Positions 1-11,271 of a stretch of 64,000 nucleotides of DNA are shown piece after piece. Source of the stretch: Paramyrothecium sp. XJ0827 (lineage: Eukaryota > Ascomycota > Sordariomycetes > Hypocreales > Stachybotryaceae); assembly GCA_020881915.1 (NCBI GenBank), contig JAJFPB010000009.1, forward strand, positions 1,550,001-1,614,000, in the 5' to 3' direction. The notes beneath the pieces were generated by a model. It did not search any database, was not told the DNA's origin, and saw only the letters and a list, made by a program, of their open reading frames with translations. Positions within the stretch are counted from its first letter, which is position 1. Each line of letters begins with the position of its first letter. A program made the translations under genes and the position numbers.

Positions 1-710
1 CCGTCGAGGGGGCCGAGGGATCTCTTTTCCTTGTAGCGGAGGGTAGACTCCTCGGCGGCCTTGATGATGATGTCGGGCTCGACATGGATCCAGGCCAGCG
101 AGTGCTGTCCCGGAGGAGTCGTGTCGCGGCGGATAAGAGGGAGAATGCCATTGACGAGGTCTAGCGGGGTGAGTTGGCCAGAGAGGAAAAGGGAGCGGTA
201 GTGCGCGGCAGAGTAGGTGCCGAGGCGGGTTGAGTACGAGTCATCGGAGGTCTCGGTGATGAGTTTGCGGTTGTGCTCTGGGTTCTCATCGTGGTAGGGG
301 AGCACGGTAGGGTCATGACGCGGCTCGGTGTTGTCGATCTGGGGGCCGATGCTTCGCAGGGCGCCGAAACCAGCGTTGTGCCAGAGGTAGCGTCTGAGGA
401 AACCAAAGTTCTCGACTCTAGCGGCGTTGTTAGTTTTATCATGCTCCTGCTATGCCCATGCTCATGCTCCGGCTATGCCCATGCTCATGCTCCAGGGTTG
501 GATGAGTGAGAAGTGAGATGAGAACCCACATGTATGCTGCCGCCACCAAGACCCAGCCAATCAGGCGCGGGTTCTGCTTCTTCCTGAGCTGCGAGAGCAC
601 AACCTCCCTGCGACAAGAAATGTTAGACACGGGGCGCCAAGCACGATTTTCCCTTGGACATACGCTCGGATGGGCGTGGGGTAGGTATAACCCCTTTCGT
701 GAGCGGTCAT
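1..710 (-). CDS. Amidase-signature enzyme, N-terminal part (runs off left edge; frame broken at a repeat)
   Basis: The minus-strand frame from about 440 down to 1 ends in residues YKEKRSLGPLDG. In fungal amidases this pattern lies just before the catalytic Lys-Ser-Ser core, which would be outside the window, so the reaction (amide hydrolysis) is inferred from family resemblance. I place the ATG at 710-708. Exon 1 is 710-664. The intron is 663-608, with donor GTATGT, a CTAAC branch point and a CAG acceptor. Exon 2 starts at 607 and opens with a hydrophobic segment (residues about 33-50) that looks like a membrane anchor. Exon 2 is out of frame with the amidase body because of two copies of a 23-bp repeat at 448-493. 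No convincing GT-AG intron removes them: the only donor that would keep frame is a poor GTTCTC. The gene may therefore be a frameshifted allele, a pseudogene or an assembly error. The family call is fairly safe; the start is a model. Confidence 0.68.
441..493. repeat. 23-bp direct tandem repeat inside the amidase gene
   Basis: Two adjacent 23-bp copies (448-470 and 471-493), identical except at the first two bases, are followed on the low-coordinate side by a partial third copy (442-447). On the coding (minus) strand the first copy reads EHEHGHS and the second falls into another frame. Because 23 is not a multiple of 3, each copy changes the reading frame. Removing both copies (46 bp), or adding one more (69 bp in all), joins exon 2 to the amidase frame. 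Confidence 0.85.
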
Positions 711-3224
711 GGTGCGCTGGGGGAAGTGAGTGAGGGAGTGGGTGAGAAAAGGAGAGGGAGAGGGAGAGGGAGAGGGCGGGTGACGATGTGCTTGTTTGCT
801 CCCAAATTAAAAAAAAAAGTGCCTGGCTTTGTTCCTCGGCGCGGCGTCGCGGGGCAATTGAAAGGCGCGGCTCCGTGCGGGTGTCAATTTACGCGTCCTT
901 TTCGTAGCGCAAACAGCCTGCACTGCACTGAATCCAACGGGGCCCCGGGTCCTCTCCAGGTGTTCCGTGCCACTATCAGCAGTTGGCAGCCCGCACCACC
1001 ACAATTTTCTCACAAGCTGCATCACCTCCGAGGTCAACCATCACCGCCCAGCAATGATTCACATCATCTAAGCCGTTGCCATCACGTGCAATTTTTTCTT
1101 CTTGTCAGTTGTCGGTCGAACACACCCGGAAGGCAAGCATTCTTTCAGATTGTTATTGTTGCCTTCTGCCACCAACTTCACCACCAACAGATAACTGAGC
1201 GCTGGTTGAGAGGCAGGAGCAGCAAGTCATCCAAAGACAAGCCGCCCATTTCGCAAAAAAAAAAAAAAATCATACCATACAGCGGGTTCCCAGAGTACAG
1301 GATTAACACTTTCAACACGTGGGAGGCCCTTTGAATGCAAACAATGCGAACAAAACAGAAGCACTAGGTCATAAATTTGCACGTCGTATACAACCACAGC
1401 CAAAACTTCGTAGCCTGTCAAAAGAGTGTCGATTACGAGAAGGCTCACATCCACCAGACACTGACTTCTAATGAGTACGTTAGACATCTTTAGGAAAGTT
1501 CCGAGGAATTCAGCTATCAGGGGTTTTTTTGTGCGGTACATGAGCCCAAATTCATGTTATAGGGTAACCGAGAATTTGAAGCTTGGCACCAGGGTGTTCC
1601 AGCAACTACCTCGACCAGGTATATTTCTGGGCCCCAGGTCCCTTGGTTTCACGTAGTGAAATACATTCGAATGATACATCCAATTGATAGTCCGTCACGA
1701 TCCGTTCTCCTTCTTCTTTCCCGGAACAAATTAAAGAAAGCATCATTGATTGAGCGCACCCGTAATGCTGCTGCTGAACAACCTGCAACAAGGGGGAGCT
1801 GCGTTTCTGGAAGTTGCTCACGGTCCCTAAGCAATCATTATATCCAACCCAATCGCTGCATGAGTTGGGTGAAGCAGACCGCGGTTCAAACGCATGAAAG
1901 GTAGTATAACTCTTCACACTTTCACGTGGACACGTCCTCGTGTGGCATACAAGCAGCTTTGTCGACAATGGTCTACGGGACGCATCACAACGTCGTCATA
2001 TGCGCATAGCTCCCGAATCAGACTAGTGACTTCAGCTCACCATGCTTATAGATGCCTTGACGGTAATGGCCATGTGAGTTGGGAGTGGAGAAGCTGCCTG
2101 TTAGCAACCCATTGGTCGTGGCAACACTGAACTTGGTACCAGAACATTGTGTTACCTTGCCCTAAGTTGCTTTTCTTTACAAGGCCGCCAGCCTCTTAAC
2201 AAGCAATGCTGATCGATTGGTTCAGCTGTAGCACAGAACACCACTCCCTAAAAGTTCAAAGCTCGCGGTCCTCAGTAAGGTTCTGTCCTCGCAGTAAGCA
2301 TTTAGCTTGCATCTAGAAGCTGCTTAGAAATACTCCTTCAGTCATCCAGTCACGATGCGGTAGTTGCGTCTTGCGTTGTCATCATAAGCAAACCAATCCG
2401 AGAAGACAGATAGGGCTAACACAAATTAGCCTTGCTCAGTGCAACCCGAAACCCGAAACTGTTGCCTGGACGTGCCTGTCGAAGATCGCCGGTCCTTCAT
2501 TCGGCGTATTATCCTCAAATCAACGGGGCAAAACTCCAAGTAGGGGGCGCCACCTGTGTGAAGAAGCATCGCGGGCCGCCGCCGAGGTCCGTCATGGAGA
2601 TGGACGGCGTCAGCGTTTTCGACGGGTCACACTCAAAAACGGGCCTCTGCCAAATTGCGGCGTAAAAGGGGCAGATGATTATGTACGTCAGACGAGGGAA
2701 GAATGCGAAAAGAAATGATCCATATTAAACGGCACATTCGGAGTCGCGTGGCGGAAACAAGCATTTGAGGTGGCACACTGCTTTGATAGCATCTTAACAC
2801 TTGCGGAGTCGTTTTGAGTGGCTCAACGTCTTGGTCTGCTAAGGCACGAGCAGAGTCTCCTAGCGCCCAGCTTGGCTCATCAACGCGTGCCGATTGAGCC
2901 GCCAGCGCCACCACATCGAACGAACTGCACAAAACCACGGGTTCTTTTGTTCGTGTGTAGTCCGGCTACCCTCAGCCAATGAGCATTGTTCATTGTCAGA
3001 TTAATGGATCGGGGAGATGGTGTGTAGTTATGTCATAGCTGGAGTCCCATACAGGGACATTGCTCGGGTGAGCCGTTTCACAGTCCATGACGGAGCACAG
3101 AAGCAGCGCAGCTCGCCTGATTGTCTCGAGATGACCCGCGCGGTAGTGCAGGAGATCTGCTCAACGTTTCTGGGGGCGGGGTAGAATCTGGGATTGGTGG
3201 CACATCCATTGGAACGTGAAGCAG
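711..3224. other. Intergenic region without a supported gene
   Basis: No open frame here shows a recognisable domain or a convincing exon structure. It contains a GGGAGA-type purine repeat at about 751-776, upstream of the amidase start, and a run of 15 A at 1255-1269. The 226-codon frame at 654-1334 is translated low-complexity sequence. The stretch must hold the amidase promoter at the left and the sugar-transporter promoter at the right. Confidence 0.6.
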
Positions 3225-3233
3225 TATATATAA
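3225..3233 (+). promoter_or_regulatory. TATA-like box upstream of the sugar transporter
   Basis: The sequence TATATATAA lies about 85 bases before the transporter ATG at 3314, on the same strand. Position and sequence fit a core promoter; no transcription start can be seen directly. Confidence 0.45.
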
Positions 3234-3313
3234 GCTTAGGCCCGAAGGTTTGACGTATTGCCGCGTGCCCTCTGTATACCTAATTACACCGTCCTCAAGG
3301 GATCAAGGCTACA

Positions 3314-5680
3314 ATGAACAAAGACTTATCCGCAGATGATGGGCACGTTGCCCACGATGAGAAGCCCGAGGATCATATTCCGACGGCCGGACCAGGCCGC
3401 CGTCGATCCGTAGCCCTCAACATTGTCGAAAACCCCCTGACGGTAAGTCCGTCCTTCCACTTACCGGATACCAGATTCGCCACTTCCTTTCCTGTACACT
3501 AATGCCTTTCATTTCCCCATTTGCAGCGAAAGAGCCAAGAGCAAGCTGCCGAGGATGCCCGGGCCTTCGCCGGGGAGCACGGAATGGCCGACCACAAAGA
3601 GCTCTTTGCCCGTGCCGCCCTGGTCGCGCGCGATCCGGAGCGGTTCGAAATGGTCCCCGACTTGACCGAGGATGAGCGCAGGGCCCTGGCCTATGAGAGA
3701 GACCACAAGTGGCATGGGCCTCGCATGCTGTGGTATTCCATCTCGCTGTGCGCAATCGGCGCCGCCACGCAGGGCTGGGATCAGACCGGAGCGAATGGCG
3801 CAAACCTATCTTTTCCCCAAGAGTTTGGCATTGATGGAAAGGGAAGGGATGAATGGATTGTCGGCATTATCAATGCCATCATCTTTTTGACGGCCGGATT
3901 GATGTAAGCATAACAACGCCCCTCCCCCCCCCTCCCTTCCTTGGCGTGGATACAGTGCTAATGCCCACCACTCCAGCGGCGCATTCATCGTTGATCCGTT
4001 GAACCACTACTTCGGGCGACGGGGCGAGATCTTCATCACGGCCTGCTGTCTCACTGCCACGCCTATCGGCTCTGGGTTCGCAAAGTCATGGCAGGGCCTG
4101 TTTGCCGCCCGATTCGTCATGGGCATCGGGATCGGGGCCAAAAACGCCACGGTCCCCATCTACTCTGCCGAGATGGCGCCCGCAAGGATCAGAGGTGCTC
4201 TTGTGATGTTCTGGCAGCTGTGGGTTGTTATTGGTGGGTGTTTCTATGCTTCGGCGTGAAATGACTGTTCTGACAAACCAAACCAGGCATCTTCTTGGGC
4301 TTCTGCGCCAACGTCATTGTCAAAGACACAGGCGACATCGCGTGGCGACTCCAATTTGGCTCAGCTTTTATCCCATCCTTCATACTTCTTGTTGGAATAT
4401 TCTTCTGTCCCGAGTCTCCTCGCTGGCTCATGAAGCACGGCAAGCACGCCAAGGGTTTCCGATCGATGTGTCGCTTGCGAGCGCACCCCATCATTGGTGC
4501 CCGGGACTTTTACTACTCCTGGGTCATCTACGAGGTCGAAATGAGGGAGGTCGGTGGTACGACGTACTTTACGCGCTTATGGGACTGCTTCCGTGTGCCC
4601 AGGATCCGTCGTGCAAATTACGGCGCATCCACGGTCATGATTGCCCAGCAGATGTGCGGCATCAACAGTAAGTTGTTCTGACGGGCCATGACAGATCGGC
4701 GTAGTCTAATGTCTCGCAGTCATCTCGTTTTACAGTTCATCCATCTTTGAGAATGTTGGGTACACAAAGACGCAAGCGTTGTATGCCTCACTGGGCTACG
4801 GTGCCATTCAAGTGTTGGCCACAATCCCTACGCTGTTTTTAATCGACACCAAAGGCCGCAGAACTTTGACCTTGGCAGTAAGCATATTCTTTATGACATT
4901 ATAAGGTGAAGCTTCGCTAACGATAGCCCTGGAGACTTTCCCTTTTATGTGTATCTTTCTGCTAGCCGCAGGATTGTCGTTGCTGAACGATACGGGCAGT
5001 CGAGGCGCCCAAATCGGTCCAGTCGTGCTGTGAGTTGGCAGAACGTCCTGTCTTGCAAAATTAGCTGACATGTTTCTCAGATTCGTATACCTTTTTACAA
5101 TCGCATACTCGCTGGGTGAAGGTCCGGTCGCATTCCAGTACTCTGCCGAGGTGTTTCCTACAATCCAGCGTGAGCAAGGCATGGCATGGGCCGTATGCAT
5201 CAACAACACATTTGGTTAGCCAACACCACAAACCAGTAGCTGTATCCCATACTAATCGAATTTCTTCTATAGCTGGAGTCCTCGGCTTAACTTTCCCTCG
5301 TATGCAAACGGTCATGACACCAACCGGTGCTTGTGAGTTGATCTTCTATCCTATAAGTCCTCGGATCCATATGCTCACCTTGTTGCAGTTGGCTTCTATG
5401 CCGGCCTGAACCTCGTTGCCTGGTTTATGATATTCTGTTTCGTCCGAGAAACCAAGCAGTTAACCTTGGAAGAATTGGACCGTACGTTCCCTTACCCTTA
5501 TGTTGAATATCATTGCTTACATGTCTCGCAGAGGTCTTCTCCGTCCCGACAAAGAGTTACATCTCGTACGAACTGAACACGTGGCTGCCGTACTTCATCA
5601 AACGGCACATTCTTCGAAGGAAGATCGAGAAGCCACCGCCTATCATCGAGAAGGCTGAGAAAGCCGAGTATTTAGGTTGA
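3314..5680 (+). CDS. MFS sugar transporter (hexose/maltose permease family)
   Basis: Ten exons join into 610 codons: 3314-3442, 3527-3903, 3977-4233, 4287-4667, 4720-4877, 4935-5029, 5081-5214, 5273-5332, 5389-5481 and 5532-5680. All junctions are GT-AG and in phase. Family marks are PESPRWL before the central loop, the GIN motif followed by ISFYSS in the second half, the DTKGRRTL loop, and the usual tail ELDQVFSVPT close to the last membrane helix. About 12 membrane spans are expected; it should import sugars across the plasma membrane by proton symport. The cytosolic N-terminus (about 130 residues, rich in charge) is typical of fungal maltose/alpha-glucoside-type permeases. The acceptor of exon 6 (4935) was chosen over an earlier AG at 4926 because only it keeps frame and lies a normal distance from the CTAAC branch point. 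The substrate is not predictable from what I see. Confidence 0.9.
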
Positions 5681-5822
5681 CCAGGATGGATTGGGAGTGG
5701 AAGTTGGTCACGAACTTGTTGTCGACTCCAATATGGCGGCCAAGTCGCTTTTGAAACAAGATTACGTCGTTTATGTATATACTATGTAAGATAATGCAAA
5801 CAACGAAGATATGATAAATATT

Positions 5823-8294
5823 TCATGAGTCCTTTTGTGAAACACCAGAGATGCTTTGCTTTATCCAATTCAAGGCACTTCCCGCTCTTAGCCATCTTTG
5901 TTGCCCGTCACTGAAAGTATGATTCAGTGCCGCTTCCCAAAAGCCGCCGTTGTTTTTCGTAACTCGTAAGGTGACATGCTTCCCAGATTGCATCTCGCCC
6001 TCCTCAACCCCAACCAGGGAGACCTTGTCACCGAGCTGTATTCTGTCGTAGTCAGCTGGGTCCGAAAACGTCAAAGGCAGCATGCCTTGCTTCTTCAAAT
6101 TTGTTTCGTGGATTCGTGCAAATGAGCGGGCGACAATCGCCACACCACCAAGATACCGTGGCTCCAGTGCGGCGTGCTCGCGAGACGATCCCTCGCCGTA
6201 ATTCCAGTCGCCAATTATACACCACTTTGCGTTTCTGCGCTGGAGATCTCGTGCTGCCTCGTGAATTAAGCGAATGCCTCCATCGAGGGGGTGAACCGTG
6301 TGGCCCCGCAAATTGGGGTCGTCAGATAGCCATGCGTTCGAGGCTGCAAGAAGCATGTTGTGGCTGATGTTCTCGAGATGGCCGCGATACTTATACCATG
6401 GCCCTGCGGGCGATATATGATCTGTTGTGCACTTGCCTGCCACTTTGGTGAGAATCAGCATTGAATCCGCAGCTCCAAGTTGCCAAGGCGGAAAAGGCTG
6501 GAGGAGCTGGAGGCGATCGGAGTGAGGTTCGATATCAACAGACAGCCCAGAAACACCCTCGACAGGAGCTTGATATAGATCCTCCCCAGCTGCAAAGGCC
6601 ATCGGCAGCTCCACGCTCCTCGGTGCAGTGAATCGGAAGTCCTGAGAACCAGCAATAGGAATCGCGTCTGTCATCGGATTAAAATCAATGTGGCCTGCAT
6701 AAGCGAAAGCCGTCACCATCTCAGGCGACGTGACAAATGAACAGGTTTCTGGATTTCCATCGTGACGCGCCACAAAATTGCGATTGAAGCTCGATACCAC
6801 TGTGTTTCTCTCCCGACCCTTCACGTCGACATCCGTACGATCCCACTGGCCCACACAGGGGCCGCAGGTATTGCTCAAGATGACAGCGCCTGCATCGCGC
6901 ATTGTCTGAAGAATGCCTTCTGCTTCTGCCGTGGCTCTAATGGCTTCGCTGCCAGGGGAAACCATGAATGGTGTCTTCACACGATGTAAGCCAGCTGCTT
7001 TGGCCTGTTGAATGAGCTGGGCTGTCTTGTAAAGGTCCTCGTAGGAACTGTTGGTGCAGCTGCCCACCATGGCATGGCTGATTTCAACTGGCCAGCTGCC
7101 TTGTTCCGATGCACTTTTAAGCTGAGAAAGTGGATGTGATAGATCAGGCGTGAAGGGGCCATTGATATGAGGTTCCAAAGTGTCCAAGTCGATCTCAATG
7201 ACATCGTCGTAATAACTATCCGACCCTTCGTCAGCGGTCAGAAGGACGGTCTTGTACTTGGCGGCCAGGCGTGCAATGTCTACTCGCTTCGTCGCAGCAA
7301 GATATTTGTCCATGGAGGTTGAGTAGGGGAAAATGCACGAAGTTGAACCAATTTCAGCTGACATGTTGCAAATGGTAGCCATCGCAGTTGCGCCAATGGT
7401 TGTTGTACCGGGGCCAAAGAATTCAATGACCTTGCCTTTGCCTCCGGAAACAGTCATGATACCAGCCAACTTGCAGATTATGTCCTTGGCTGATGCCCAG
7501 CCACTCAGCTGCCCTTCAAGCCGCACGCCTACAATCTTTGGACACATGAGCTCCCAAGGCATGCCAGCCATGGCATCGACTGCATCGGATCCGCCAACCC
7601 CGACGCCCAGCATTCCCAAACCGCCGGCATTTGGTGTGTGAGAGTCTGTGCCTATCATAAGGCCACCAGGAAAGGCATAGTTTTCGAATATAGTCGTGTG
7701 GATGATGCCGGCTCCTGGCTTCCACCACCCAACGCCATATTTCTTTGCCGCGCTGCTAAGAAAAGAATACACCTCGCGATGATCGTGCCTTCCACGTTCT
7801 AGATCAGCCTCGGCACCGTCCCGTGATACTACCAGATGGTCGCTGTGTACAGTGGTTGGCACCTGGACTTTTGGAAGGCCAGCGCTGATGAATTGTAGCA
7901 AGGCCATTGTGGCGGTTGCGTCGTGGCATGCCACCCGATCAGGTCGGAGATGGAGAAGGGTCTGTCCAGGACGAATGCCATCTAGCGACCAATCGTGTTC
8001 CTTGGAATCATATAGATGGCTGTAAAGAATCTTTTCAGTCAAATTCAAGGGCCGGTTGAGATCCCCTCTGACACTTTGAAGCCTGGCCAATTGCACTTCA
8101 TAGTCAAGTACCAAATGAGGGTTCAGGGGACTGATAGAGACCGGAGAAGATAGCGAGGCCATCCTCCTCTTGCCTTGGTGTCGACTGGGAGATTGCTGAA
8201 CCCTGCTTAGCAAGCCCGGTGCGGTGGCCTGAAGGGCACGACTGTTCCTCTTGAGGGACATGGCAGGAATCAATGCGCGTACCGCAACCGACAA
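5823..8294 (-). CDS. Aconitate hydratase paralog, probably mitochondrial
   Basis: A single uninterrupted frame of 823 codons. It carries the aconitase [4Fe-4S] ligands: the Cys of VGSCTNSSYED (about residue 411) and the two Cys of NTCGPCVGQWDR (about 475-479). It also has the substrate-site motif GEGSSREHAALEPRYLGG near residue 700 and the DSHTPNAGGLG motif near 215. The first 65 residues are rich in Arg and Ser, without acids, and fit a mitochondrial presequence. Family members isomerise citrate and isocitrate via cis-aconitate; some paralogs serve homoaconitate steps of lysine synthesis. At about 823 residues it is slightly longer than housekeeping mitochondrial aconitase. Changes at usually invariant positions (for example NTCGPC for NACGPC) suggest a second, specialised copy. 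It lies tail to tail with the sugar transporter and downstream of a Zn2Cys6 regulator on the same strand, which may control it. The enzyme family is sure; the physiological role is not. Confidence 0.92.
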   Translation of the reverse strand: MSVAVRALIPAMSLKRNSRALQATAPGLLSRVQQSPSRHQGKRRMASLSSPVSISPLNPHLVLDYEVQLARLQSVRGDLNRPLNLTEKILYSHLYDSKEHDWSLDGIRPGQTLLHLRPDRVACHDATATMALLQFISAGLPKVQVPTTVHSDHLVVSRDGAEADLERGRHDHREVYSFLSSAAKKYGVGWWKPGAGIIHTTIFENYAFPGGLMIGTDSHTPNAGGLGMLGVGVGGSDAVDAMAGMPWELMCPKIVGVRLEGQLSGWASAKDIICKLAGIMTVSGGKGKVIEFFGPGTTTIGATAMATICNMSAEIGSTSCIFPYSTSMDKYLAATKRVDIARLAAKYKTVLLTADEGSDSYYDDVIEIDLDTLEPHINGPFTPDLSHPLSQLKSASEQGSWPVEISHAMVGSCTNSSYEDLYKTAQLIQQAKAAGLHRVKTPFMVSPGSEAIRATAEAEGILQTMRDAGAVILSNTCGPCVGQWDRTDVDVKGRERNTVVSSFNRNFVARHDGNPETCSFVTSPEMVTAFAYAGHIDFNPMTDAIPIAGSQDFRFTAPRSVELPMAFAAGEDLYQAPVEGVSGLSVDIEPHSDRLQLLQPFPPWQLGAADSMLILTKVAGKCTTDHISPAGPWYKYRGHLENISHNMLLAASNAWLSDDPNLRGHTVHPLDGGIRLIHEAARDLQRRNAKWCIIGDWNYGEGSSREHAALEPRYLGGVAIVARSFARIHETNLKKQGMLPLTFSDPADYDRIQLGDKVSLVGVEEGEMQSGKHVTLRVTKNNGGFWEAALNHTFSDGQQRWLRAGSALNWIKQSISGVSQKDS

Positions 8295-8750
8295 GATTGG
8301 ATCGACGGCAGGATCTTGTGAAACAGCTGAACCGACATCAAATTTTCTACATCGATTAGGTCTCGTGTTTGGAGTGGGATTTGTTGATCAGTCTCGAGTT
8401 GCCGAGACGCCTATCAATTAGATCCGGGCTACTCCGTAGAGCATGTATAGGCCCGGAGTGCTCCGGACAGACTGTTTCCGACCCACCTTCGAGCTGCGCC
8501 ACAACATCCCGAGGTGAGAAATGAGGGCCTTTCGTTGATCATATTTGGCAATGAAATATCTCATCGAGGTCGCTTGCATTCTTCTCTGATAACACTGCCA
8601 GGATGCTCCACCAGGAGATTCGTGCATGTGGTTGCTCGTGCAATATGGTGGTTCCAATTGTTTGCAAAGTGATTGTGAATTCGAATCGGCATTGGCTGGG
8701 TGTCAAGATGTTGGGATAAGTGATACAAGTGGCGTGATCAGTAGTCAACT
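8295..8750. other. Spacer between aconitase and regulator genes
   Basis: About 456 bases holding the aconitase promoter/5' UTR and the 3' end of the regulator gene. I see no further gene here; short frames at 8418-8766 have no recognisable features. Confidence 0.5.
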
Positions 8751-11271
8751 TCAAAAGGGGTTCCAACTTGTGTCATCATCCAGAAATTCGGATATGAAGG
8801 CTGCGATAGTCTCGTCAGATGCAACTTGATCCATGCCGGGGAATGCTTCCAGAGGTGGCTGAGTGCTCTCCTGGCATGCCTCATCCTCCAGCACATCCCA
8901 AACCAACAGCGAGTGATGAAAAGAGGGTTGCATTAACCCCTCGCCATTTTGTGTATTGGCGACTTGAGAGCTTTGTGTACTGCGAGGATCGCTACCCTCT
9001 TGGTCGGTAATGGCCTGAGAAGAAGCCAAGCCATTATCCGAAAGTTGCCCTTGGCGTTCTTTGCCTTTCACCCCAGGCCGTCGTCTTTTACTTTGTCGAG
9101 TGCCATCTAGCCTGTGTAGGAGTGCATCCATGGCGCGACCAAAACTTTCCCGTCCCTTTTTGACCGATGGCCACCATTCACCCCCAACGGTGAGAAGGTT
9201 GCTGCATATCCTTAAATCCTTCATCACATCCAAGACTGATACTGCGTCCCGAACCGAGCTAGACATCCAAAGACAGTAGATCAAGGTGGCTCCAGAGGAA
9301 AATACCCCTTGCACACTCCTCCAACTGTGACACGACCCACCCGCATCATAAAGGTCGTTATATGTGTTCAACCGAGCGGCTGCGCATTGATAGCATGTGA
9401 ACAATGCCTGTTCGCTCGGACGAGGGATAGTCTGAGAAGGCTGGTATAGAAGGATCATAGCGGCAAAGTATTGGCTGGCCAACTCCATCTCGTACTTGCG
9501 GTGTGGTTCTTCAAGATCGATCGGTAAAGATTTCCCAACTTTTGCCAAATTGGCTCGCCATTCATCGAGCTTATCCCGGATCGTAGCTTGCGCTGAGTCA
9601 TAATCGCTAGGCCATGCGTATGCTTTAAGTTGCGAGGGCAGGTGATAAAACAGCAGTTTGATCTCGGATATGATTGGATCGAGCTTGAAGCGATGAAGCG
9701 CGTATGCTGAGCCACCAGTGAGCAGTATCGTGGGAGAAAATTCGTTGTTTCCAAGGTCGGCATTGTCCGCTATTATGTCGCTCATTGTGGGAAGCTCAAG
9801 GTCAAACGTCTCGTCTCGAATTGCGAGGGGCCGCCCTTGGATAGTTGCAATAGACCTGGGGCGAGTTAGCCACCTTTCTTACAACTATGTATCTCATAAT
9901 AGATAGCCATGACCACACTACGATGGCTGAGGGATGGGGAGCACTTGCCTGTCCAAGTGGTACACACTGAAGAAGAGCATTTTGCGAATAAGCATGGAGG
10001 TCTTAGAAATATCGGTATCACCGTGTGGCGCACGATGGAGGCCGAGATCAACACAGTGAGCCATTGCGATGTAGATTAGCGTCCAGATGTTCAGTTCACA
10101 AGGGCTGAGTATGCTGTACACAGCGAGAAGTAAGATCGCCTGGAGGCTGGGAATGGACGTGTTTGAGAAGCACTGCGGAGCCACGGACATGGCCACTCTG
10201 TAGAATTGTTTGGGGGCGTGGTCGTACACTCTCTGGTGCGTGCGCACAGTAGAAGCGAGCGTGAAGACCATGAAAACGTGAAAGGTAGCAGAGTAAATCG
10301 ATATCGGAGTATGATGGGCCTCGTTTGAGACGTCAAATTCTCCATTGTACGCGAACGGGGGCACCGAGATGGGCCATCCATCAGGGCTTACATCGGTGGT
10401 AGCCTCTGTACTCGCGCATTGGTATAGTGCCTCGACAGCGTTCAATAGTGATTTTGGGTGCAGCACAGGGTGATCGGCATGGATGCATTGGAAGTAGACG
10501 TCGATCAAAGCCCGTGCATCTTCCGCCGGTGGTAAGCTCTTCTTCAGGGCTTCGTGGATGAATCTGTGCCATTCTTTGACCTCCTTTGCGTGAGCATATG
10601 AAGCCGACTCGCCAGGGCCCGAGAGTGACAATGGCAATGATAATGTCGTCCTATAATTTCCTTGGCCAGTAAACTTGGAAGAACTGGCACCAAGTAAAGA
10701 GGTGAATAATCGCCCAGATGATGTACCCAGGTAGTGAGTTTGTCTTGAGTCAGAGTTCAGTGTAAGGTGGCCAAGATCCAGCGCAACAGAACGCGCCTCA
10801 TCTGGGAAGCATGCTTGACTGGCTCTATCTGCTGTTGCCTCAAAGTTGCGTTTCCCAGACCTCGACACGAAATCAGGGGAAAGCTTGGAGTCCAGCGCGG
10901 CGAGAGGGTCAGGCGCCGTAGACGAAGTGCTAAGCGGCCCGCCAGGATAAATATCGCCCATAAAGCCAAAGTCAACGCGGGGACCGTCATCCAGATTGAA
11001 GTCAGGCGAAAGACTCTTGATCTGGGCTTCAAGCCATGTTATGCGGGCACGCGCATTGGCGGCAAAGTCGCGCGGGATCGAGACGGCGTTGTTGCGACCA
11101 TCAACATCGATGCAGGCTTCATTTGCTTTCTGACAGTTCCCACAAGCGGGGACGCCTCCGTCACACTGGATCTTCACTTCAGAGTTGGTTCGTGGTTCTG
11201 ATTGACTTGATTCGTACCTTGATTCTCTTTGTGCGGCAGCGTCTGCATGCAATGCGAACTTTTTGGCTCAT
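8751..11271 (-). CDS. Zn2Cys6 fungal-specific transcription factor
   Basis: Three exons give 791 residues: 11271-11218, 11165-9949 and 9855-8751. The first intron (11217-11166) splits the binuclear zinc cluster: exon 1 brings CRRC and exon 2 begins at the third Cys. The acceptor was set so that the spacing is Cys-X2-Cys-X6-Cys-X5-Cys-X2-Cys-X6-Cys, the GAL4-type pattern; the earlier AG would insert two residues. A short linker and dimerisation segment (ARITWLEAQIKSL) follow. The middle region has the Fungal_trans signature (VYHLDRSIATIQGRPLAIRD, spanning the second intron). The second intron (9948-9856) begins with GC rather than GT. The C-terminus is acidic and could activate transcription. 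It is transcribed in the same direction as the aconitase paralog just downstream, so local control of that gene is a reasonable guess; a role for the NRPS 11 kb away is not demonstrated. Confidence 0.92.

Noticed and set aside
654..1334. 226-codon open frame, plus strand
   Set aside because: It begins in the amidase promoter/first-exon region, translates purine repeats and a poly-A run, and shows no domain.
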